Notes: generated by a model from the sequence alone, not told the origin. 64,000 bases of DNA from a bacterium endosymbiont of Escarpia laminata (GCA_003660235.1 QGON01000067.1:1-64000); one strand, 5' to 3'; numbered from the stretch's first letter, positions 35,256-43,817 are shown. Program-made: numbers and translations.

Positions 35256-35495
35256 TTGAAGACACGAAAACCTGCCCAGAAGGTATCCCTGGCTGTGGCA
35301 TACATCTGTTATGTCACTGCGGTCATCATGCTGTTTTTTGCCGGTTACCGGGCCTACGCAGTGGGTACGGACAACCCCATTTTTGCCAGCTTTGCGGCTT
35401 CGGTGTTCTTTTTTGTCAGCTGCGGCATCGTGCTGCATGTGATGGGGACAGTCAGTCTCCCGAATCTCAAGATAGACTCGAAAAAACTGGAATAG
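35256..35495 (+). CDS. Small two-helix membrane protein inside the nir operon
   Basis: I do not recognise the family. The 79-residue product, starting at a TTG, has two hydrophobic helices (about residues 11-31 and 41-66) and a short basic C-terminus (LPNLKIDSKKLE). It is inserted between nirG and nirH, where the standard nirCFDLGHJEN order has no gene, with a 94-bp gap before it and 22 bp after it. Composition matches the neighbours and the frame is open between two co-directional genes, so it is probably real. A role in anchoring the heme d1 machinery can only be guessed. Confidence 0.6.
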   Translation: MKTRKPAQKVSLAVAYICYVTAVIMLFFAGYRAYAVGTDNPIFASFAASVFFFVSCGIVLHVMGTVSLPNLKIDSKKLE

Positions 35496-35517
35496 CGCCG
35501 GGCCGGGAGACGCGATA

Positions 35518-36015
35518 TTGGAAAAGGGTATAACAGGGCCGTTGGATGAGTTGGATCGTCGCATTGTGGTGGCGACCCAGGGTGGGTTGCCACTGGTGCC
35601 GGAACCCTATGAGCAGGTTGCTCAGGAGTTGGATAGCACCGCCGATGAGGTAATGCGGCGTATGCGCAAGATGCTTGAATCCGGCATCATTCGCCGCATT
35701 GGCGCCGTACCCAACCACTATACTCTCGGCTTCAAGGGCAACGGCATGACCGTTTGGGATGTGCCGGATGACAAGGTGCAGGAGTATGGCCGCAAGATAG
35801 GCGCTCTGGATTTTGTCAGCCATGCCTACCACCGCCCCCGTCATCTGCCTGAGTGGCACTACAATCTATTCGCCATGGTGCATGGCAGAGATCGGGACGA
35901 GGTGATGGAGAAGACCGACATCATCGTGGAGCTTTTAGGTGGGGATAGCCGGGGCCATGAGGTCCTGTTCAGCAGCCGGATATTGAAAAAAACCGGAATG
36001 AGAATTGGGCAATAA
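35518..36015 (+). CDS. nirH: Siroheme decarboxylase subunit NirH
   Basis: The 165-residue protein starts at a TTG. It shows the NirL/NirH signature: RRIVVATQGGLPLVPEPYEQ, then RRIGAVPNHYTLGFKGNGMT and AYHRPRHLPEWHYNLFAMVH followed by HEVLFSSRILKKTG. It completes the NirDLGH set. The UUG start and the lack of overlap with the preceding gene suggest modest translation. Function as above in the siroheme to didecarboxysiroheme step. Confidence 0.88.
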   Translation: MEKGITGPLDELDRRIVVATQGGLPLVPEPYEQVAQELDSTADEVMRRMRKMLESGIIRRIGAVPNHYTLGFKGNGMTVWDVPDDKVQEYGRKIGALDFVSHAYHRPRHLPEWHYNLFAMVHGRDRDEVMEKTDIIVELLGGDSRGHEVLFSSRILKKTGMRIGQ

Positions 36016-36201
36016 AGGTGACAGGTATCAGGTTACAGGTTCCAGGATTGATTGATTCCCCTCCCTGTCCCTCCCCGGCGAGGAGGGGACCATTCCCTTA
36101 TAAGTCGGAACGGCAGAAAATGATGAGGCTGTCCTTGACACCGAAAACAGATAGCAAACAATTCTGCTGTCACCTGTCACCTGTCACTTTAGTTAAAGAC
36201 T
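36016..36201. repeat. Repeat-containing spacer between nirH and nirJ (CTGTCAC heptamers)
   Basis: The otherwise tight nir operon opens here to 186 bp. The left side carries GTGACAG (36018-36024) and GTTACAG (36032-36038). The right side carries three exact tandem CTGTCAC units (36167-36187), the reverse complement, so the ends can pair. The middle contains a C/G-rich hairpin (CCCTCC...GGAGGGG, about 36061-36090). The same heptamer occurs five times in tandem at 59182-59216. Confidence 0.75.
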
Positions 36202-37389
36202 ATGTTTAGAATCTCACAATTCATGCAGGAAATACTGGATCCCAAACCCTTGGGGCCAAAACGCAACCCACCAGGACCGGTGGTGATCTGGAACCTGGTG
36301 CGGCGCTGCAACCTTATGTGTAAGCACTGCTACTCGATCTCGGCGGATACCGATTTCCCGAATGAATTGAACACCAGACAGGTGTTTGAGGTAATGGACG
36401 ATCTGAAGCAGTTCCGGGTGCCGGTGTTGATCCTCTCCGGTGGTGAACCCCTGTTGCGTCCCGATATCTTTGAGATTGCCCATCATGCCAAGGCGATGGG
36501 TTTCTATACGGCCCTCTCCACCAACGGCACTCTGATCGATGAGCAGAACATCGATAAGATCGCCGAGGTGGGTTTCGACTATCTTGGCATCAGCATCGAC
36601 GGCATCCGTGAGACCCACGACCAATTCCGCCGCAAGGAGGGAGCCTACGACGAGTCGATGCACGGCCTGCGTCTCTGCCGGGATGCTGGCATCAAGGTGG
36701 GTCTGCGTTTCACCATGACTCAGGACAATGCGGAGGAGTTGCCTCAGTTACTGGATCTGATGGTTGAGGAGCGCATTAACAAGTTCTATTTCTCCCACCT
36801 CAACTATGCGGGACGCGGCAATAAAAACCGTGAGGATGACGTCTTCCTCAATACCACCCGCTGGGCCATGGATCTGCTGTTCGACCGCGCGCTGGAAGAT
36901 GCGGCCAAGGGTCGAGGCACGGAGTTTGTCACCGGTAACAATGATGCGGACGGGGTCTATCTGCTCCATTGGGTGAAACGGCTCTTTCCCGAGCAGACTG
37001 AACACATCAAGGCAAAACTGATCCAGTGGGGCGGCAACAGCTCTGGTGTCAATATCGCCAACATCGACAACCAGGGCCGGGTCCATCCGGACACCATGTG
37101 GTGGAACTACGATCTGGGCAACGTCAAGGAGCGGCCTTTCTCCGAGATCTGGATGGATACATCAGATCCCATCATGGCCGGTCTCAAGGCGAGTCCCCGC
37201 ACCGTCAGCGGGCGTTGTGGTGTCTGCCGCCATTTCAACATCTGCGGGGGCAATACCCGGGTGCGGGCGATGCAGCTCACCGGCGATGCCTGGAGTGAGG
37301 ACCCCGCCTGTTATCTTACTGATGAAGAGATCGGTATCTCCTCCGCCACAGAAGATGAAGCGCCGGTAGATCAAGTGCTTACCGGCTAG
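36202..37389 (+). CDS. nirJ: Radical SAM heme d1 biosynthesis protein NirJ
   Basis: The 395-residue cytoplasmic enzyme has the radical SAM cluster motif C36-x3-C40-x2-C43 (RRCNLMCKHCYS), a GGEP motif (ILSGGEPLLRP near residue 78) and a C-terminal Cys-rich SPASM-like segment (CGVCRHFNICGGNTRVRAMQ). NirJ removes propionate side chains to form the oxo groups of heme d1. Length and motif order match the family. It follows the repeat-bearing spacer and precedes nirN by seven bases. Confidence 0.92.
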   Translation: MFRISQFMQEILDPKPLGPKRNPPGPVVIWNLVRRCNLMCKHCYSISADTDFPNELNTRQVFEVMDDLKQFRVPVLILSGGEPLLRPDIFEIAHHAKAMGFYTALSTNGTLIDEQNIDKIAEVGFDYLGISIDGIRETHDQFRRKEGAYDESMHGLRLCRDAGIKVGLRFTMTQDNAEELPQLLDLMVEERINKFYFSHLNYAGRGNKNREDDVFLNTTRWAMDLLFDRALEDAAKGRGTEFVTGNNDADGVYLLHWVKRLFPEQTEHIKAKLIQWGGNSSGVNIANIDNQGRVHPDTMWWNYDLGNVKERPFSEIWMDTSDPIMAGLKASPRTVSGRCGVCRHFNICGGNTRVRAMQLTGDAWSEDPACYLTDEEIGISSATEDEAPVDQVLTG

Positions 37390-37396
37390 GTTGACC

Positions 37397-38977
37397 ATGA
37401 AGATTCGTACCCTGCTTCTGACCATTTCCGGCCTGTCTGGCCTTTTTTATGCGGGCCAGAGTCTTGCCGCAGTTGATGCCAAGGCACTCTATAAAACGCA
37501 CTGTGCAGAATGTCACGGTCCCGGTCGACTGGGGATCATCGGGCCTGCGTTGCTGCCGCAAAACCTGAAGCGGCTGCGCAGGAAGTCTGCCTTTCAAATG
37601 ATCGAAAACAGCCGTCCGGCTGTACAGATGCCGCCCTTCAAGGAGAAGCTCAATAAGGCGGAGATAGAGTCGCTGGTGGAACTGATCTATACGCCACTGA
37701 AGGTTATGCCCAAATGGGGTATGGATGAAATCAAAGGGAGTCAGCTGGTCTACCATAAACCGGGAGAACTGCCGGGCAGCCCTAAATTCGAGGCGGATAT
37801 CGACAACCTCTTCATGGTGGTCGAACTTGGGGATCACCACGCCACCCTGTTGAATGGGGATACCTTTGAACCGATCCACCGGCTGCCGACCCGATTCGCA
37901 CTGCATGGAGGGCCAAAGTGGGCCGAAGGTGGCCGCTATATCTACTTCGCCTCCCGGGATGGCTGGATCAGCAAGTTCGATGTCTTCAATCTGACCTATG
38001 TTGCTGAGGTGCGGGCAGGCATCAATACCCGCAACATTGCGGTCTCCCACGATGGACGTTATGTGATTGCTGCCAACTACCTGCCTCATTCGCTGGTGGT
38101 GCTGGATGCCCGCGACCTCTCGCCGCTGAAGGTGATCGATGTGGTCGACGGAAGCGGCAGGTCCTCAAGGGTCAGCGCGGTCTATACGGCTGACCCGCGG
38201 GAGAGTTTTATCGCGGCGCTGAAGGATATCCCCGAGGTCTGGGAGATCGGCTATATGGACGAGCCGCCGGCGGGTTTTTCCGGTTGGGTCCATGACTACC
38301 GGGAAGAGTCCGGGGATGCCCATAAAGAGGAACGGTTTCCGGTGCGTCGCATCCAGGTGGAGGGTTATCTGGATGACTTCTTCCTCACCCAGGAGTATGA
38401 CCGGGTGATCGGCACGTCACGGGGTTTGGATAAGGGGCTCGAAGGAAGTGCGGGGCAGGTTGTTGATCTCGACCTGAAGCGAGCCGTGGCTCAGGTGACC
38501 CTGCCTGGTATGCCGCATCTGAGCTCCGCCATTACCTGGGAGTATCAGGGGCGTACCGTCTTGGCCACGCCCAATATCAAAAAGCCGGAGGTCACTATCG
38601 TCGACATGCAGAGTTGGGAGGTGATCAAACGCATTCCAACAAAGGGTCCAGGCTTTTTCATGCGCAGCCACGAAAATAGCCGTTACGCCTGGGTCGATGT
38701 CTTCTTCGGTCCAGACAAAGACCTGATGCATGTGATCGACAAGCAGAGTCTGGAGATCGTCAAAACGCTACGACCGGCCCCCGGCAAGACCTCCGCCCAT
38801 GTGGAGTTCACCCAGGACGGCAAATACGCCCTGGTGAGTATCTGGGATATGGATGGGGCACTGGTCATCTATGACGCCGAGACCCTTGAGGAGATCAAGC
38901 GGCTGCCGATGAAAAAGCCATCAGGTAAATACAACGTCCACAACAAACTGACCCGCTCCCGCGGAACCAGCCACTGA
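37397..38977 (+). CDS. nirN: NirN, heme d1 dehydrogenase (cytochrome cd1-like)
   Basis: The ATG at 37397 gives a signal peptide (MKIRTLLLTISGLSGLFYAG, cleaved after SLA). The 526-residue protein has an N-terminal heme c domain with CAECH near residue 37 and a C-terminal eight-bladed propeller similar to NirS (SRDGWISKFDVFNLTYVAEV, and GKYNVHNKLT at the end). NirN oxidises dihydro-heme d1 in the periplasm and hands heme d1 to NirS. Unlike the nearby nirS, the gene is intact. It is distinguished from NirS by position at the end of the d1 operon and by the shorter N-terminus. Confidence 0.88.
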   Translation: MKIRTLLLTISGLSGLFYAGQSLAAVDAKALYKTHCAECHGPGRLGIIGPALLPQNLKRLRRKSAFQMIENSRPAVQMPPFKEKLNKAEIESLVELIYTPLKVMPKWGMDEIKGSQLVYHKPGELPGSPKFEADIDNLFMVVELGDHHATLLNGDTFEPIHRLPTRFALHGGPKWAEGGRYIYFASRDGWISKFDVFNLTYVAEVRAGINTRNIAVSHDGRYVIAANYLPHSLVVLDARDLSPLKVIDVVDGSGRSSRVSAVYTADPRESFIAALKDIPEVWEIGYMDEPPAGFSGWVHDYREESGDAHKEERFPVRRIQVEGYLDDFFLTQEYDRVIGTSRGLDKGLEGSAGQVVDLDLKRAVAQVTLPGMPHLSSAITWEYQGRTVLATPNIKKPEVTIVDMQSWEVIKRIPTKGPGFFMRSHENSRYAWVDVFFGPDKDLMHVIDKQSLEIVKTLRPAPGKTSAHVEFTQDGKYALVSIWDMDGALVIYDAETLEEIKRLPMKKPSGKYNVHNKLTRSRGTSH

Positions 38978-38984
38978 TCGGATG

Positions 38985-39359
38985 TTACTCTTCTCGGGTG
39001 GGTCTCTGCTCGGTGCGTTGAAAAAGGCCGAGATTTTTTCCCGCCTCGGAGAGCTTTCCGGTCCCATCTGCGGCAACCTGCAGGGTGAAGAGGGGCTTTT
39101 GGGTTGCGTCATCCGCTGAGATGCAATCCATGCTAATGGTGTTTGCGGTTGTCCCACCCCAGAAGCAGCGGAAGAGATGTTCTTCTCTGTCTGCGACAAA
39201 GAGCTCGGCCCGTCCCTCGAAAAGCACTTCGATCCTGGAGTAGGGCGACTCGCTTCCCTCGACGGGCACCCAAATTCCCGAACCGGGGTGCGCACTACAG
39301 CCGGCAACAAGTATGCTGGTGAGAAGAGTGAGAAATAGGCATTTGGTCTTTATAATCAC
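38985..39359 (-). CDS. Small lipoprotein of unknown function
   Basis: The 124-residue product has a lipoprotein signal with lipobox LVAGC (Cys at residue 21). The mature part is beta-rich with LFRCFWGGTTANTISMDCIS, and two further Cys residues that could form a disulfide. I do not recognise the family. It converges on nirN with only 7 bp between the stops. The long C-terminus (QRTEQRPTREE) is hydrophilic. Confidence 0.65.
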   Translation of the reverse strand: MIIKTKCLFLTLLTSILVAGCSAHPGSGIWVPVEGSESPYSRIEVLFEGRAELFVADREEHLFRCFWGGTTANTISMDCISADDATQKPLFTLQVAADGTGKLSEAGKNLGLFQRTEQRPTREE

Positions 39360-39464
39360 AAGTAGAGTGTCCTGGCACTAATGGCAGAGCGGTATTATAA
39401 CTCAAGTTTCAGAGTTCGCGGTGACGTTTGGCATGGGGTGTGGTTTCTCTGAATGTGACGGCCG

Positions 39465-39492
39465 TAGGGTGCAACCTGCGCACCATGATTGC
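39465..39492. repeat. Half copy of a GTAGGGTGCAACCTGCGCACC repeat
   Basis: TAGGGTGCAACCTGCGCACC is found here once, followed by ATGATTGC, and again as the left arm of the complete inverted repeat at 40356-40414. The two copies flank the zinc-ribbon and nuclease genes. Confidence 0.75.
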
Positions 39493-39514
39493 TTAAAAAT
39501 AGAGGGATAACCGA

Positions 39515-39703
39515 TTGGGCGAAGTAAACTGTCTCTACTGCGGTAAAAAGATAGCGGAAGATATTGCCGAGTGTCCCCACTGTGGTGCGGTTTCCCATTT
39601 TCAGAAAAAAGGCTATCGTGCCGGGGCACGGAAAAATTTTGTTCTGCTTTTTATTGCATTGACCATCTTCTGTCTGTTTTTTATCTTCTGGTTGCCAAGA
39701 TAG
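39515..39703 (+). CDS. Zinc-ribbon membrane mini-protein
   Basis: The 62-residue product has two CxxC pairs (NCLYCGKK and ECPHCGAV), forming a zinc-ribbon at residues 5-24, and a single C-terminal membrane helix (about 42-60). It starts at a TTG that is preceded by GAGGG at a good distance. It is probably an inner-membrane protein with a cytoplasmic metal-binding knob. No function is known to me. It ends 17 bp before the nuclease gene and may be co-transcribed. Confidence 0.65.
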   Translation: MGEVNCLYCGKKIAEDIAECPHCGAVSHFQKKGYRAGARKNFVLLFIALTIFCLFFIFWLPR

Positions 39704-39720
39704 GTCCACGGGGTTTTTTT

Positions 39721-40278
39721 ATGTTTGTTCAGTTACGAAATTTTTTCCTGCTGCTCGGCGCGGCTTGTCTCAGCATGAACGCTGTAGCGGCGGATGGCCG
39801 GTTCTACAAGTTACAGAAGGTGGAGGATGGCGATACACTGGTTGTGGAATTCGCTGGAGGCGCTGAGAGAATACAACTGGCTGGAATCGACGCGCCGGAA
39901 GATACCCCTAATCCCAAGTTACAACGAGACGTCCAGCGTACCGGTTTGAGTGAGGATGTTTTGTTGTCGATAGGCGATGTGTCGACCTCTCATCTCAAGA
40001 GTCTTGTGTCTCCAGGTCAACAGGTGTTGTTGAGTGGAAATCTGAATCGTCGGGATAAATATGGCCGTATTTCGCTGGTGGTGATGGATGATCAGGGCAA
40101 TAGTCTGAATGAGAAGATGGTGGCTGATGGTTATGCGGTGGTACTCAATCGTTACCCGCTGGACAGTATTTTTCGGGATCAATTGAAACAGAGGGAGAGT
40201 GAGGCAATTAAACAGAAGCGTGGCTTGTGGGGGGAGTATCGTGAGACAACAATGCGTTGGTCGGGGCGGGGTGAATAG
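39721..40278 (+). CDS. Exported thermonuclease-family (SNase-like) protein
   Basis: From the ATG at 39721 the 185-residue protein has a signal peptide (hydrophobic core FFLLLGAACLSMNA, cleaved after AVA). The SNase fold follows, with DGDTLVVEF, then IQLAGIDAPE, LNRRDKYGRI and MVADGYAVV, which hold the Asp/Arg/Glu residues of the family's active site. It should cleave nucleic acid in the periplasm or outside. The gene is more AT-rich than its neighbours and flanked by REP-like sequences. Confidence 0.85.
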   Translation: MFVQLRNFFLLLGAACLSMNAVAADGRFYKLQKVEDGDTLVVEFAGGAERIQLAGIDAPEDTPNPKLQRDVQRTGLSEDVLLSIGDVSTSHLKSLVSPGQQVLLSGNLNRRDKYGRISLVVMDDQGNSLNEKMVADGYAVVLNRYPLDSIFRDQLKQRESEAIKQKRGLWGEYRETTMRWSGRGE

Positions 40279-40355
40279 AGGGCCAGCCACTGACGGCTTT
40301 CTAACTCAAGAGTCGGCGTTCAAGCCATTCTGAAAAGATGAATGGCGACGTTTGG

Positions 40356-40414
40356 TAGGGTGCAACCTGCGCACCAGAATAAGCGGCAATCATGGTGCGC
40401 AGGTTGTACCCTGC
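40356..40414. repeat. 20-bp-arm inverted repeat (REP-like)
   Basis: TAGGGTGCAACCTGCGCACC (40356-40375) is mirrored by GGTGCGCAGGTTGTACCCTG (40394-40413) with one mismatch, over an 18-base spacer. It lies in the gap between the nuclease gene and the converging cytochrome b gene and could also work as a transcription barrier, although no T-run follows. Confidence 0.8.
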
Positions 40415-40435
40415 ATAAGTTAGACTGAAGTGAAA

Positions 40436-41098
40436 CTAATCCCCTTCTTTAATCACACCCGGTTCATCTGCCTTCAGATAGGCCAGCTCCTCATCCGACA
40501 GTTCAACGTCATCGTAGCCGGTGATCATCGGTTTCACATGATCGATGAATGAATGGCCTGTAGTGAGCAGGTAGACGTGGGCGATGATGAATAGCAGGAT
40601 GGCGATAGCTGCGACAGTATGAATAAAGGCAATGGGTCCAATCCCTATCCAGTCAAATAATTCCCCTTGCCCGAAACTGATCAGCAGGTAGGCGATGCCG
40701 GATATCCAGATCGCGGGAAAGATCACGATCTTGACCATAAGATAGGTCAGCGCCTGAAGTGGATTGTGCTTGCGCCGGTAGGTCTTCCGGTAGGGGTGGT
40801 GCTCCCCCTTGAAAATGCCGAAGGCGTAGAAACGCGCAACCGTGATGAAGTGCTCGGTGGTTGGGAGATAGTGACGCCACTGGCCGGTTGTGAAGAGCCA
40901 GAAGATAGCGAATGCCCAGATCACCAGCAACACAATTGCAGCCCAGGTGTGTACGGTGACGGCATCGCCAAAACTGATCAGGCTGTAGACGCCGTGTACC
41001 GCAAAACCCGTGAATAGCAGGGTGAAGATAAGCGCCATCTGGCTCCAGTGCCAGAGACGTTCGAAGCGCTTGAATACCAGAATCTTATACATTGTCAT
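40436..41098 (-). CDS. Membrane cytochrome b (b561/FdhI-PhsC type)
   Basis: The 220-residue protein has about four hydrophobic helices, with His residues placed for b-heme binding (FERLWHWSQMALIFTLLFTG, DAVTVHTWAAIVLLVIW and FIHTVAAIAILLFIIAHVYL). This is the fold of cytochrome b subunits that exchange electrons with the quinone pool for periplasmic enzymes. Its ATG overlaps the stop of the octaheme gene (ATGA), so the pair is translationally coupled and probably forms one quinone-linked complex. Confidence 0.85.
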   Translation of the reverse strand: MTMYKILVFKRFERLWHWSQMALIFTLLFTGFAVHGVYSLISFGDAVTVHTWAAIVLLVIWAFAIFWLFTTGQWRHYLPTTEHFITVARFYAFGIFKGEHHPYRKTYRRKHNPLQALTYLMVKIVIFPAIWISGIAYLLISFGQGELFDWIGIGPIAFIHTVAAIAILLFIIAHVYLLTTGHSFIDHVKPMITGYDDVELSDEELAYLKADEPGVIKEGD

Positions 41099-42804
41099 CA
41101 GACTTTCCTCCTGCGGGTGGCGATCATGCGCAGTGCGCCGTGTCCAAGTACCCCACCCAGGGTGCCGAGAACTGCCAACAAACCGATAAGATCGAGCATT
41201 TCATTCTTGCCTCTACCTGGCATATAGAAACCCTCAAGATGATCGAGTCTGCCATCATGTGAATGACAGCTGGAACAACTCAGTGCGTCGTCTTTGGGCG
41301 CCACCATGTGGTTGATGGGCCAGTAGGAATAAGTTTCGACAAATCCCCATTCACCACTGTAAGGGATGCCGTTTTTCTTCATTCCGGCCTCTATCGCCTT
41401 GCCGAAATCGTAGTTGCCCCAGAGTGCATCTTCATCATTGCCCCATAGATGCATATAGGGCAGCGTATTGTTGCCCTTGTCGTAGGGTTGCGTAGAGTGC
41501 ATGCGTTTGAACGGGTAGATGCGTGAACTCGGGTCATCATGGGAGCCGGCAAAACTGTTGATGTCGATCGGGCCTTTTGATGGATCAAACTTGGTGGCGA
41601 TCGTGGTGTAGTGCATGGTGCCGTCAAACCATGCGTACATGGGTTCCAGGTCTTCCGCATAGGTGAAAGTACCCTTGATCGATTTGTAAGTGGCGCGGTG
41701 ATGGCCGTCACCCTGGGTATACTCCTTCAGCTTAAAACCCTCACCATCTTTCAGTCTGCCCATGGTGCGCCAGTCCCAGTCGACCTCAGTGGCGACACCG
41801 CCCCGGGCAATGGCTGGAATGTGGCAGGTTTCGCAGGCAACTGTTTGAGTATGGCTGTTGAGCTTGATCCCCTGTACTGAGGTGATGGGATGTGGCGAAG
41901 CGCTGTGACAGCTTTCGCATGAAGCAACATCGCGTGGCATGCCTGGCTTACCCGTGCCAGTCTCGTCGTTGACCAGCATCTCGTAGCGGCTACCTGCCCA
42001 CTCATGACCTTCGCCCACGTGGCAGGTAACACATGAAAAGCCTTCGCCGGCTTCACTCATGTGTACATCGACGTCTTTGGGTGGGTCGAACAGTACAGAT
42101 GAGAGGTCACCGTGTTTCACATTGTCACCGCCGCCGCCATAGAAATGACACTTGCCGCAGTTGTTGCGAGTCGGCATCTCAACACTTTTGGCAACCGCCG
42201 CCCAGTCGATGGCTGGCTTGCCCTCAAACATGACGGAGCAGGCCTTGTTGCCTTTTGATGTGGGTGTTTTGTAGTAGGTGCCGGTGGATTCGTGGCAGAC
42301 CAGACAGTCGATGTTGTCCTGGTTGGTGAAATCAAAATCCGGGCTGTCCATGTTATAACCGGCATGGCACTGGGCGCACATGCCCTCATTGCCTCTGGCA
42401 TTGGTACAGAAGTTATTGATCAACACACTCTTGCCAAGGTGCTGGCCTGTCTTCGGATGTTTGTAGTCCCAGGTCCAGTGCTTGTTTTTCATGAACTGAT
42501 GACCTGCTGTGTTGTGACACTCCAGGCAGGCTTTGGTCACTTCAGGACCACTAAAAAACGGGCCTTGAAGCTCCTTCAGTTTTGCATGATCAGTGGTTGC
42601 CTTGCTCTTTTTTTTAGGTTTGATAATCGCATGGCGTTCATCCGTATCTGTATATTCGGAGATGCCCATTTCGATTTTTGGATCTGAAGAGGCCAGGGTT
42701 GCGGTTACCCAGCCAAGTGTCAAAATCAGGATAGAGAAGCTAAGAGATAGATAATTAAAGCGATACACCCAGCGCCTGGAGGCCGGAGGATAATGGTTGA
42801 TCAT
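41098..42804 (-). CDS. Octaheme c-type cytochrome, tetrathionate-reductase (OTR) family
   Basis: The 568-residue protein has an N-terminal membrane/signal helix (about residues 17-40), eight CxxCH motifs (CLECH, CAQCH, CLVCH, CGKCH, CVTCH, CESCH, CETCH, CSSCH) and a C-terminal membrane helix (about 535-555). Spacing, length and segments such as HQFMKNKHWTWDYKHPKTGQ match the Shewanella octaheme tetrathionate reductase family, which in vitro reduces tetrathionate, nitrite and hydroxylamine. The coupled cytochrome b and an FNR-like site upstream suggest quinol-driven anaerobic respiration. The true substrate cannot be told from sequence. Confidence 0.85.
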   Translation of the reverse strand: MINHYPPASRRWVYRFNYLSLSFSILILTLGWVTATLASSDPKIEMGISEYTDTDERHAIIKPKKKSKATTDHAKLKELQGPFFSGPEVTKACLECHNTAGHQFMKNKHWTWDYKHPKTGQHLGKSVLINNFCTNARGNEGMCAQCHAGYNMDSPDFDFTNQDNIDCLVCHESTGTYYKTPTSKGNKACSVMFEGKPAIDWAAVAKSVEMPTRNNCGKCHFYGGGGDNVKHGDLSSVLFDPPKDVDVHMSEAGEGFSCVTCHVGEGHEWAGSRYEMLVNDETGTGKPGMPRDVASCESCHSASPHPITSVQGIKLNSHTQTVACETCHIPAIARGGVATEVDWDWRTMGRLKDGEGFKLKEYTQGDGHHRATYKSIKGTFTYAEDLEPMYAWFDGTMHYTTIATKFDPSKGPIDINSFAGSHDDPSSRIYPFKRMHSTQPYDKGNNTLPYMHLWGNDEDALWGNYDFGKAIEAGMKKNGIPYSGEWGFVETYSYWPINHMVAPKDDALSCSSCHSHDGRLDHLEGFYMPGRGKNEMLDLIGLLAVLGTLGGVLGHGALRMIATRRRKV

Positions 42805-42935
42805 CTTGGCGATGTCCCCTTGTAAACACCAATCAGCGGCGCTGACAACGATAGATCTCTGCGGATCTATGCGGAGTGTAAATATACCTGCATTACACCA
42901 AGGTTGAAGTCTACCCGTTTTTATTCGAAAAAATC

Positions 42936-42949
42936 ATGATATACATCAA
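42936..42949 (-). promoter_or_regulatory. FNR/DNR-like site upstream of the octaheme operon
   Basis: The minus strand reads TTGATGTATATCAT, nine of ten conserved positions of TTGAT-N4-ATCAA. It is centred about 138 bp upstream of the octaheme ATG, with TAGACT at the expected -10 position. It also lies 26 bp before the end of the next gene on the left-to-right map, in an otherwise empty 170-bp gap. Confidence 0.65.
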
Positions 42950-42974
42950 TGGGGAGGGACCGTTTAAGTCTCGC

Positions 42975-43817
42975 TTAAGGTACAAGCATCTTTTTGATGT
43001 CATACAGGGTGCGATGCACGCTGTGGCAGCGTGCGCAGCTCTGGACGGCCAGTGTTCCCAAGTGGCGTCCTGTCTGCTTTTTTTCTCCTGCTTCGATCGC
43101 CTGTTCAAGTGCCGCCAGGGATTTCTCTGTTTCAGCGCCGAGGATTCTTGATTTTTGAGCTTCGTCCTTATGGCAGGATTCACAACTCTGTCCAAGGTCA
43201 TCAAGTCGCCGGCGAAGATCGCCCAGGCTATCGAGCGCAGTCTGTTTTCTCTCATCCTCACTGGCTATCTTTACCCGGTTGAGCAACAGGGTGAGGCGCT
43301 CCATCACCCTTTTGTAGGACTCCTCCTCCAGGGTTTCAGAATCCTCCACATCGACCACGCTGAAGTCCGGGCTGCGATAGAGTGCAGCAGCTACGGCGCG
43401 ATAGTCCCGATGGCAGGAACGGCAGCTGAGACCCAGTTTTCGCAGTGTGCTGGCGGCCTGTTTGTAATCGCCCTGTGCCGCCGCCTTTTGCAGTGCGTCC
43501 ATCTGTTCGAGCTCCAGTTCATCCCGCCACTCCGGCACCATTTCGCCAATCTTGCGGTAGTGCTGTGCCAGGCGTGTGGTCCACTTCTTGAGCCGCGCCT
43601 GATCCTCCAGTGCCAGATAGTCGGAGACCGCCAGCATCTCGCGGCGCAGTTTGAACATGTTGTGTAGCCAGACGTGGCGTTTGTTGGCCGGTTTATACCA
43701 CTGTGCCAAAGAGGCGGGAGGGAGCCGCAGATGTATTTCCCTCTCTTCGCTGGCGCAGGTTGATGAGAAGGCTGTCAGCGTGGCGAGCACGACAAAAAAG
43801 AGTCTGGGGGAAATCAA
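42975..43817 (-). CDS. Triheme cytochrome c with cytochrome c'-like helical segments
   Basis: The 280-residue protein has a signal peptide (MISPRLFFVVLATLTAFSST, cleaved after CA) and three CxxCH motifs: CRSCHRDY near residue 132, CESCHKDE near 214 and CARCHSVH near 261. Each follows a predicted long helix, as in the cytochrome c'/c556 four-helix fold where heme is attached at the end of the last helix. Cytochromes c' bind NO and protect against it. I infer a periplasmic redox or NO-binding role. The three-heme arrangement is unusual for that family, so the classification is tentative. Confidence 0.65.
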   Translation of the reverse strand: MISPRLFFVVLATLTAFSSTCASEEREIHLRLPPASLAQWYKPANKRHVWLHNMFKLRREMLAVSDYLALEDQARLKKWTTRLAQHYRKIGEMVPEWRDELELEQMDALQKAAAQGDYKQAASTLRKLGLSCRSCHRDYRAVAAALYRSPDFSVVDVEDSETLEEESYKRVMERLTLLLNRVKIASEDERKQTALDSLGDLRRRLDDLGQSCESCHKDEAQKSRILGAETEKSLAALEQAIEAGEKKQTGRHLGTLAVQSCARCHSVHRTLYDIKKMLVP

